Assembly: GCA_900550285.1 (NCBI GenBank)
Contig: URRW01000039.1
Coordinates: 1 to 19,752 of the forward strand
DNA length: 19,752 nucleotides
DNA from: an uncultured Lachnospiraceae bacterium
GTDB taxonomy: Bacteria; Bacillota; Clostridia; Lachnospirales; Lachnospiraceae
Reading direction: 5' to 3'
Below the pieces are notes generated by a model. That model ran no database searches. It saw nothing but the letters and a program-made list of their open reading frames with translations, and was not told where the DNA came from. Within the stretch, counting starts at the first letter, position 1, and every line of letters starts with the position of its first letter. Positions 14,143 to 19,752 of the stretch are shown piece by piece. A program made the translations under genes and the position numbers.

Positions 14143-14562
14143 ATGGTTCAATTAATCGTAGGTGAAAAAGGGGAAGGCAAAACAAAATTTTTGCTGGACA
14201 AAGTGAATACGGAGGTAAAGGACGCTCACGGAAGCATCGTCTATCTGGATAAGAATCCGAAGCATATGTATGAGCTTAACAACAAGATCCGTCTGATCGT
14301 TGTTCCTGATTACATGGTAGATTCCAGCGATGCTTTTTTAGGCTTTGTGAGCGGCATCATTTCTCAGGATCATGACCTTGAGCAGATGTATTTTGACAGC
14401 TTTTTAAAGATCGCGAATCTGGAAGGCCAGAACATCGAGCCTGTTGTGGCAAAGCTGGAGCAGATGAGCGAGAAATTCGGCGTGGATTTCGTACTCAGCG
14501 TATCCCAGAACGAAACGGATCTGGCTGACAGCCTGAAATCCAAAATCATTGTATCCATCTAA
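14143..14562 (+). CDS. Small P-loop NTPase-like protein of unknown function
   Basis: I do not recognise this gene. The 139-residue product begins at once with a Walker A motif, GEKGEGKT (residues 7-14), after one beta strand (VQLIV). Further strands are SIVYLD (31-36), IRLIVVPD (49-56) and a possible Walker B strand QMYFD (81-85), followed by DFVLSVSQNE (115-124), which sits where a sensor strand would be. This order suggests a minimal RecA/AAA-like core. There is no signal peptide or membrane segment, so it should be cytosolic. ATG 14143 is chosen over the upstream in-frame ATG-less extension because GGAGGG lies at 14131-14136 and the promoter would otherwise fall inside the gene. It has its own promoter and terminator, and is less GC-rich than its neighbours. 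Confidence 0.8.
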   Translation: MVQLIVGEKGEGKTKFLLDKVNTEVKDAHGSIVYLDKNPKHMYELNNKIRLIVVPDYMVDSSDAFLGFVSGIISQDHDLEQMYFDSFLKIANLEGQNIEPVVAKLEQMSEKFGVDFVLSVSQNETDLADSLKSKIIVSI

Positions 14563-14589
14563 GAAGAACGTATTCGATATGCACCAGAA

Positions 14590-14623
14590 AAGCCCCGGAG
14601 GATTTGTGCCGGGGCTTATTTTT
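14590..14623 (+). terminator. Intrinsic terminator after the P-loop gene
   Basis: A perfect 9-bp stem AAGCCCCGG/CCGGGGCTT (14590-14598 and 14609-14617), with a 10-base loop, is followed by ATTTTT. It is strong and correctly placed 27 bases after the stop, so the P-loop gene is probably monocistronic. Confidence 0.92.
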
Positions 14624-14661
14624 AGCAGGACATTAACCCGTTCATACCGGAGGAGATTTTT

Positions 14662-16068
14662 TTGGCATCGAGACAAAACGGCGGAAACATCAGGCAGTAC
14701 CGCAAGCCCTTGAATATCAATCTGGGAATGGTCATTTTCGGCGCGATTTTTTTGTATATCATCATCTGCGTCGTCATGTACCTGTTCCGCGATGAAAAGG
14801 TAGTATCCTACCGCGTGCAGGAGGGCTCCCTTTCCGAGGACAATGTATTTACCGGCATCGCGGTGCGCGATGAAACGATCGTCACAAGCGACAGCGCCGG
14901 CTATATCAATTATTATGCCCGGGAGGGGGAGCGGGTCGGAAGCGGCCAGCTCGTGTGCACGGTCGATCAAAGCGGCCAGCTCAGGGAGGTTTTGGACGAA
15001 CAAAACGCTGACAACGCCTCTCTTTCAGAAAGCGACGTAAGGGAGCTGAGGACGTCAATTTCCAGCTTCTGCGCGGGATTTGACGAGCACAGCTTCGACA
15101 GCGTCTATAATTTTAAATATGAGCTGGAGGGCACGGTCTTAAAGCTTGCAAATATCAATGTGCTCAACAACCTTGGCGACATCAACGCGGCTGCCGGAGG
15201 GCAGGCGGTTACGCTGTGCCATTCGCCGGTATCCGGGATCATTACCTATTCCATCGACGGGTTTGAGTCAAAGAAGGCGGCAGATCTGACGGCGGAGGAT
15301 TTTGATGAGACGAAATATGAGAAAACGCAGCTGATCAGCAGCGAACTTGCGGCGGTTTCTGATCCGCTGTACCGGCTTTGCACAAATGAGGACTGGTCAG
15401 TGGTGATCCAGACCGACCGCTCTACGGCGGCGAGGCTTGAGGAAGAGGAATTTTTAAAGGTGCGTTTTTTGAAAAACCGCTACGAATCCTGGGCGGAGGT
15501 CAACGTCATCGACTCCGGAGGCGACGGGGAAGTGCTTGTGGAACTGAAATTTAATAATTCCATGGTAACCTTTGCAGCGGACCGCTTTTTGGAGATCGAG
15601 CTGATCGCCAATGTGGAAAACGGCCTGAAGGTCCCGCTTTCCGCGATCACCACAAAGGAATTTTTCCTCGTTCCAAAGGATTACGTGACAAAAGGCGGAA
15701 ATTCCGGCGCGACCGGCGTGCTGCGGGAGACTGCCGGAGAGGAAGGCGTGCTGACGACCGAATTTGTGGCGACGCAGATCTATCAGGAAACGGACGAGTA
15801 TTATTATCTGGACGATTCCGCCCTGCGGGTGGGCGATCATCTGATCATGCCGGATTCCAATGAAAGCATGACGGTTTCCCAGAGCGCCAGCCTGACCGGC
15901 GTATACAATATCAACAAGGGCTATGCGGACTTTAAGGAAATCCAGGTGCTTCAGCAGAATGAGGAATACGCCATTATTAAGTCCAATACGACTTACGGCT
16001 TAAGCCCCTATGACTACATCGTTCTGGACGCTTCCACCGTGGATGCGGACCAGCTTATCAATGAATAG
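14662..16068 (+). CDS. Membrane-anchored HlyD-like (barrel-sandwich hybrid) protein
   Basis: This 468-residue protein has a short basic cytoplasmic tail, one strong membrane segment (about residues 19-42) and a long extracytoplasmic part. The latter contains two lipoyl-like half motifs, SAGYINYYAREGERV and SPVSGIITYSIDGFE, flanking a helical stretch at about residues 105-165, which is the layout of HlyD/RND-type adaptor proteins. No ABC or RND transporter gene is adjacent; instead yggS and sepF follow. A wall- or division-related role is suggested by context only. The start is TTG 14662 with GGAGGAG at 14649-14655. The gene begins 38 bases after a strong terminator, yet no convincing promoter is visible in that gap. 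Confidence 0.75.
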   Translation: MASRQNGGNIRQYRKPLNINLGMVIFGAIFLYIIICVVMYLFRDEKVVSYRVQEGSLSEDNVFTGIAVRDETIVTSDSAGYINYYAREGERVGSGQLVCTVDQSGQLREVLDEQNADNASLSESDVRELRTSISSFCAGFDEHSFDSVYNFKYELEGTVLKLANINVLNNLGDINAAAGGQAVTLCHSPVSGIITYSIDGFESKKAADLTAEDFDETKYEKTQLISSELAAVSDPLYRLCTNEDWSVVIQTDRSTAARLEEEEFLKVRFLKNRYESWAEVNVIDSGGDGEVLVELKFNNSMVTFAADRFLEIELIANVENGLKVPLSAITTKEFFLVPKDYVTKGGNSGATGVLRETAGEEGVLTTEFVATQIYQETDEYYYLDDSALRVGDHLIMPDSNESMTVSQSASLTGVYNINKGYADFKEIQVLQQNEEYAIIKSNTTYGLSPYDYIVLDASTVDADQLINE

Positions 16069-16103
16069 AATCCGTTTTTGAAATCAGTTTTTTGGGAGGC
16101 GTT

Positions 16104-16802
16104 ATGATCCGGGAGAATCTAAAAGAAGTACAGGACAAGCTTTTACAGGCGCAGGAAATATCCTGCCGAAAGGATGACAGCGTCCTTTTGGTCGCAGTCA
16201 GCAAGACAAAGTCGGTATCCGATCTACAGGAAGCCTACCGTGCAGGCGTCAGGGATTTCGGCGAAAATAAGGTGCAGGAGCTGTGCGACAAATACGACCA
16301 GCTTCCAAAGGACATCCGCTGGCATATGATCGGGCATCTGCAGCGCAATAAGGTAAAATACCTGATCGGGAAAACGGCTCTTATACACAGCGTGGATTCG
16401 CTGCGGCTGGCGGAGGAGATCAGCAGGCAGTCCATCAAAAAGGGCGTCGTTACCGATATTTTGATCGAGATCAACTGCGCGGAAGAGGAGAGCAAATTCG
16501 GCGTTTCGTTTCAGGAGGCAGAGCCGCTGATCCGGCAGATCGCGCAGCTTCCCGCCGTTTTGGTAAAGGGGCTTATGACGGTTGCTCCCAACACGGATGA
16601 TCCCGAAGAAAACAGAAAATATTTTCGGCAGATGAAGCAATTATCTGTTGACATCGCACGGAAAAACATTGATAATGTCTCTATGGACGTTTTGTCCATG
16701 GGTATGACAAACGATTATATGACAGCCGTTGAAGAAGGTTCTTCCTGCGTTCGGGTCGGAACGGGGATCTTCGGTATGCGCCGACTGGCTGATCTGGAAT
16801 AA
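16104..16802 (+). CDS. YggS/PLPBP-family pyridoxal phosphate homeostasis protein (YlmE)
   Basis: YggS-type proteins bind PLP in a single-domain alanine-racemase-like barrel and influence vitamin B6 and amino-acid balance; no catalytic activity is established. The PLP lysine lies in LLVAVSKTKS (Lys34). Family motifs GENKVQEL, WHMIGHLQRNKVKYL and the C-terminal SMGMTNDYMTAVEEGS, which includes the phosphate-binding turn, are all present. ATG 16104 is preferred over an in-frame TTG at 16092 because GGGAGG (16094-16099) sits directly before it and would otherwise be inside the gene. The product is then 232 residues, normal for the family. The neighbour sepF follows 17 bases later, matching the ylmE-sepF pairing of Gram-positive division clusters. 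Confidence 0.94.
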   Translation: MIRENLKEVQDKLLQAQEISCRKDDSVLLVAVSKTKSVSDLQEAYRAGVRDFGENKVQELCDKYDQLPKDIRWHMIGHLQRNKVKYLIGKTALIHSVDSLRLAEEISRQSIKKGVVTDILIEINCAEEESKFGVSFQEAEPLIRQIAQLPAVLVKGLMTVAPNTDDPEENRKYFRQMKQLSVDIARKNIDNVSMDVLSMGMTNDYMTAVEEGSSCVRVGTGIFGMRRLADLE

Positions 16803-16819
16803 AGGAGATTTTTGAAACC

Positions 16820-17323
16820 ATGGGAGTAATGGACAGATTTTTGGGCTACATGAGACTCAACGATGATGAAGACGACGGATACGATTACGATGATTATTAC
16901 GATGAGGAAGAGCAGCCTGCAGAAAAGAAATCCAAGATCAAGAGCATAAAAGCAGACTCCTATGAGGATGACGAACCCCGTCCGGCAAAGAAAAATGCCG
17001 ACAAGGTAACTCCGATGCCAAAGACTTCTTCCCGCACAAGATCCGGGTTCGGCATGGAAGTACGGGTGATCAAGCCCACTACAGTAGAGGATGCCCGTGA
17101 GATCACGGAGACGCTTCTGGCAAACCGCACCGTAGTGCTGAATATGGAGGGCATTGACGTTGACGTTGCGCAGCGCATTATTGATTTTGCCTCCGGCTCC
17201 TGCTATGCGATCAGCGGCAACCTTCAGAAGATTTCCCATTTTATTTTTATCATCACGCCTGCGAGCGTTGATATTTCCGGAGATTTTCAGGAAATCCTTT
17301 CCGGTTCCCTGGACGTTAAATGA
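16820..17323 (+). CDS. sepF: Cell division protein SepF
   Basis: SepF anchors FtsZ to the membrane and bends or bundles filaments. The 167-residue product has the expected three parts: a short amphipathic membrane anchor (MGVMDRFLGYMRL), a strongly acidic, Asp/Tyr-rich linker (about residues 14-45) leading into a Lys-rich stretch, and the globular SepF domain (about 78-160) with PTTVEDAREI and NMEGIDVDVAQRIIDF. The start is ATG 16820 with AAAGGAG at 16801-16807; an in-frame ATG at 16829 has a worse Shine-Dalgarno spacing. The usual followers yggT, ylmH and divIVA are absent. A strong terminator comes 60 bases later, so sepF ends its transcript. Confidence 0.95.
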   Translation: MGVMDRFLGYMRLNDDEDDGYDYDDYYDEEEQPAEKKSKIKSIKADSYEDDEPRPAKKNADKVTPMPKTSSRTRSGFGMEVRVIKPTTVEDAREITETLLANRTVVLNMEGIDVDVAQRIIDFASGSCYAISGNLQKISHFIFIITPASVDISGDFQEILSGSLDVK

Positions 17324-17383
17324 GCTGACAGACGATGATTTTCTGGGACAGCTTTTTGGCTGCCGGAGTAAAGTGCCTAAGGC

Positions 17384-17413
17384 AAAGAACCCTGATCCGC
17401 AGGGTTCTTTTTT
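17384..17413 (+). terminator. Intrinsic terminator between sepF and aroB
   Basis: A perfect 10-bp stem AAAGAACCCT/AGGGTTCTTT (17384-17393 and 17401-17410), with loop GATCCGC, runs into a six-T tract (17408-17413). It closes the HlyD-like/yggS/sepF unit. A small 4-bp hairpin, TGCC-TAA-GGCA, sits just before it at 17374-17384. No clear promoter for aroB was found in the 37 bases between the terminator and ATG 17451. Confidence 0.93.
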
Positions 17414-17450
17414 AAACATTATTTCACATCACGAAAGGACATACAGACAG

Positions 17451-18548
17451 ATGAAAGAAAGACTGACGGTTTCTTACGAAAACAAGCCCTGCTATGACAT
17501 CGTTTTGACAAACGGCTTTGCAGAGCTTGCGGAAGAATTAAAAGAAAGGTATCAGGATAAAAAGCTCTGCATCGTTACCGATACGAATGTGGAGCCTTTA
17601 TATGCGGCGCAGGTCAGGGAAGCGCTTGCCCCCTGCTTTGCGGCGGTGGAGGTGTTCGCATTTCCTGCGGGGGAAGAGCACAAAACACTGGAAGAGGTGC
17701 AGAAGCTGTACGCATTTTTGATAGAACACCATTTTGACCGGACGGATCTTTTGGCAGCGCTTGGCGGCGGCGTGGTCGGGGACATGACGGGCTTTGCAGC
17801 GGCGACTTATCTGCGTGGCGTCGATTTTATCCAGATCCCCACGACCCTGCTTGCACAGGTGGATTCCAGCATCGGCGGCAAGACCGGCGTGGACTTTGAC
17901 TGCTATAAAAACATGGTGGGCGCGTTCCATATGCCAAAGCTCGTATACATGAACATCGACACGCTGCAGACGCTGGAGGGACGCCAGTATTTTTCCGGCT
18001 TTGCAGAGATCATGAAGCACGGGCTCATCAAAGATTCCAAATATTATGAATGGCTCATTTCCAATCTGTACGAGATCTGCGAGCGGGATCCCAAAACGCT
18101 GCAGCAGATGATCAAAAAAAGCTGCGCGATCAAAAAGGGGATCGTGGAAAAGGATCCGGAGGAAAAGGGCGAACGCGCGCTTTTAAACTTCGGGCATACG
18201 ATCGGGCACGCCATCGAGAAGGCGTCGGGCTTTTCCATGCTGCACGGCGAATGCGTGGCGCTCGGCTGCGTTGCCGCCGCTTATATTTCATGGAAAAAGG
18301 AACTGATCCCGATGGAGGAGTTTTATGAGATCCGGGATATGTTCGTTCCCTTTAATCTGCCGATTTCTGCCGACGAGCTGGATGTGGAGCAGATCCTTTC
18401 CCTGACCAGATCGGATAAGAAGATGCGCGGCGGGCAGATCCGTTTCGTCCTGCTTGATAAGATCGGGCACGCCCTTTTGGACGACACCGTGACGGAGGAT
18501 GAAATGAGGGCGGCAATTGAAGAATTAAATTTCCGGGATGGAGAATAA
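17451..18548 (+). CDS. aroB: 3-dehydroquinate synthase
   Basis: AroB converts DAHP to 3-dehydroquinate, the second step of the shikimate pathway, using NAD and a divalent metal. The 365-residue product shows LLAALGGGVVGDMTGFAAATYLRG split around residues 103-126, the NAD-binding part, then IPTTLLAQVDSSIGGKTGVD, the substrate/metal region, and the metal-binding histidines in NFGHTIGHAIE and MLHGE. The frame is open back to 17154, inside sepF, but that extension crosses the terminator. ATG 17451 has GAAAGGA at 17433-17439 and matches the family N-terminus, so it is chosen. lspA starts within its last codons, indicating an aroB-lspA-rluD transcript. Confidence 0.95.
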   Translation: MKERLTVSYENKPCYDIVLTNGFAELAEELKERYQDKKLCIVTDTNVEPLYAAQVREALAPCFAAVEVFAFPAGEEHKTLEEVQKLYAFLIEHHFDRTDLLAALGGGVVGDMTGFAAATYLRGVDFIQIPTTLLAQVDSSIGGKTGVDFDCYKNMVGAFHMPKLVYMNIDTLQTLEGRQYFSGFAEIMKHGLIKDSKYYEWLISNLYEICERDPKTLQQMIKKSCAIKKGIVEKDPEEKGERALLNFGHTIGHAIEKASGFSMLHGECVALGCVAAAYISWKKELIPMEEFYEIRDMFVPFNLPISADELDVEQILSLTRSDKKMRGGQIRFVLLDKIGHALLDDTVTEDEMRAAIEELNFRDGE

Positions 18549-19077
18549 CAGTCGTATGAAAAATAAAAAAATGTTTTTGCTGGATCTTTTTCTCGCCGCA
18601 GTTTTGGTGGGGATCGATCAGTTTACCAAATATCTCGCCGTTGTTTTCTTAAAGGGGCAGGAGCCCCTTGTGCTCATCCCCGGCGTTCTGGAGCTGAAAT
18701 ATCTGGAAAACAGGGGAGCGGCATTCGGCATCCTGCAGGGACAGAAGCTCTTTTTTGTGGGAATGACGCTTCTGATCCTGTGCGCCTGCATTTACGCCCT
18801 CTGGCGCATGCCCGCGCAGAAAAAATACGCCTTTCTCCATGTGCTCGGCGGCATCCTGATGGCGGGGGCGCTGGGCAACTTCATCGACCGGATCAGGCTT
18901 GATTATGTGGTGGATTTTGTCTATATCTCGCTGATCGATTTCCCGATCTTTAACGTGGCGGATATTTATGTGACATTTATCTGCGCAGCGGGGCTTTTTC
19001 TCGTCTTTTTCGGGCATATGAAGGAAGAGGATTTTGATTTTTTGAATTTGAAGAAAAGTGGGAAAAAAGAACAATGA
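18538..19077 (+). CDS. lspA: Lipoprotein signal peptidase (signal peptidase II)
   Basis: LspA cleaves prolipoprotein signal peptides at the lipobox cysteine, inside the membrane. The 179-residue product has four membrane segments and the conserved patterns DQFTKYL, ENRGAAFGIL, GNFIDR, VVDF and FNVADIYV. The catalytic dyad should be Asp126 (in VVDF) and Asp142 (in NVAD). The first ATG at 18538 overlaps the aroB end by 11 bases. An in-frame ATG at 18556 is an alternative, with GGAG at 18540-18543 about 12 bases before it, so the start is uncertain by six codons. The charged tail after the last helix is a little longer than usual. Its products would include the putative lipoprotein encoded at 13012. 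Confidence 0.95.
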   Translation: MENNSRMKNKKMFLLDLFLAAVLVGIDQFTKYLAVVFLKGQEPLVLIPGVLELKYLENRGAAFGILQGQKLFFVGMTLLILCACIYALWRMPAQKKYAFLHVLGGILMAGALGNFIDRIRLDYVVDFVYISLIDFPIFNVADIYVTFICAAGLFLVFFGHMKEEDFDFLNLKKSGKKEQ

Positions 19078-19752
19078 CGCAGACGCTTTCAGAGGATCTG
19101 GAACTTTTTTGCACCCGGATCCCGGAGGAACAGGAAGGGGAAAGGGTTGATAAGTGCATCGCGTCGCTCATCGGCTCTTTGTCCCGTTCCTTCATCCAGA
19201 AAATGATCAAAGAAGGCAGGGTATCCGTAAACGGCGTGCCGGTAAAGGCAAGCTGTCAGCTGCGGGAAGGGGATGAGTTGCGTTTCCTGATCCCGAAGGC
19301 GCAGGAGCCTGACATTGAACCGGAAAACATTCCGCTGGACGTGCTCTATGAGGACGGGGACGTTCTGGTTGTCAATAAACCAAAGGGGATGGTCGTGCAC
19401 CCGGCGGCAGGGCATTATTCCGGCACGCTTGTCAACGCGGTGATGTTTCACTGTAAGGGGCAGCTTTCCGGGATCAACGGCGTGATGCGCCCCGGCATCG
19501 TCCACCGCATCGACAAAGATACGACGGGCTCGATCCTTGTGTGCAAAAACGACGCTGCCCATCAGGCGCTTGCAGCCCAGTTTGCCGTTCATTCGATCAC
19601 GCGGCGCTACCGGGCGATCGTCCACGGCGTATTAAAAGCCGACGAAGGAACGATCGACGCGCCGATCGGGCGGGATGAGAAGGATCGTCAGAAAATGGCG
19701 GTCACAGAGAAAAACTCCCGGCCGGCCATTACGCATTTCAAGGTTGTGGAGC
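19074..19752 (+). CDS. RluD-family 23S rRNA pseudouridine synthase, N-terminal part (3' end outside window)
   Basis: This is an RluA/RluD-type pseudouridine synthase, which isomerises specific uridines in large-subunit rRNA. The first 226 codons are visible. An S4 RNA-binding domain (about residues 23-80, with SRSFIQKMIKEGRVSVNG) is followed by the catalytic domain, starting VLYEDGDVLVVNKPKGMVVHP. The active-site motif is HRIDKDTTG, against the usual HRLDKDTSG, with the catalytic Asp intact. The start ATG at 19074 overlaps the lspA stop as ATGA. lspA followed by such a gene is a common Firmicute order. The exact member (RluD or a paralogue such as YlyB) cannot be fixed from this. Confidence 0.93.
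   Translation, partial: MTQTLSEDLELFCTRIPEEQEGERVDKCIASLIGSLSRSFIQKMIKEGRVSVNGVPVKASCQLREGDELRFLIPKAQEPDIEPENIPLDVLYEDGDVLVVNKPKGMVVHPAAGHYSGTLVNAVMFHCKGQLSGINGVMRPGIVHRIDKDTTGSILVCKNDAAHQALAAQFAVHSITRRYRAIVHGVLKADEGTIDAPIGRDEKDRQKMAVTEKNSRPAITHFKVVE

Noticed and set aside
14941..14982. 12-base direct repeat AGCGGCCAGCTC, two copies 30 bases apart
   Set aside because: It is in frame and encodes a repeated Ser-Gly-Gln-Leu in the HlyD-like protein; a single short pair inside a gene is not evidence of a repeat element.
17154..17450. Upstream extension of aroB into sepF
   Set aside because: It would overlap sepF and run through the intrinsic terminator at 17384-17413. ATG 17451 with its Shine-Dalgarno fits the family start.

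Overview
The window reads as a chromosomal core region of a Gram-positive anaerobe of the class Clostridia, most likely family Lachnospiraceae. This is inferred from the gene order (mutL-miaA-methionine gamma-lyase family gene, then radC-mreBCD-mrdA-minCDE-rodA-mgsA), the co-occurrence of MinCDE with SepF, the purine-rich Shine-Dalgarno sequences and the moderately GC-rich coding sequence. Every recognisable gene is on the + strand and packing is tight, with several ATGA stop/start overlaps. I see no tRNA, rRNA, insertion sequence, prophage or CRISPR array. No gap exceeds about 150 bases.

Layout. (1) 1-3380: the C-terminal part of mutL (mismatch repair, cut by the window edge), miaA (tRNA A37 prenylation) and a PLP-dependent methionine gamma-lyase family gene. 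(2) 3381-13995: a long morphogenesis cluster. radC leads, followed by a divergent MreB, MreC, MreD, a very large PBP2 (MrdA), MinC, MinD, MinE, the SEDS glycosyltransferase RodA, methylglyoxal synthase, and a D-Ala-D-Ala carboxypeptidase that looks like a lipoprotein. These genes link elongasome peptidoglycan synthesis (MreBCD, PBP2, RodA), septum placement (MinCDE) and cell-wall trimming. (3) 13996-14623: a small P-loop protein of unknown function with its own sigma-A-like promoter and its own intrinsic terminator. (4) 14662-17413: a membrane-anchored HlyD-like protein, the PLP-homeostasis protein YggS and the FtsZ anchor SepF, ending in a strong terminator. (5) 17451-19752: aroB (shikimate pathway), lspA (lipoprotein signal peptidase) and the 5' part of an rluD-family pseudouridine synthase cut by the window edge.

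Most of the window is well-understood housekeeping DNA and I do not claim a new system. The points most worth a second look are: the MreB homologue, whose ATPase motifs are degenerate at two places; a roughly 250-residue insertion in PBP2 ahead of its transpeptidase domain; an Asp-to-Glu change at the catalytic-base position of methylglyoxal synthase; the isolated P-loop gene, with a leader carrying two overlapping inverted repeats; and the HlyD-like protein beside sepF with no transporter partner. All start choices and family assignments come from reading the sequence, with no database search.
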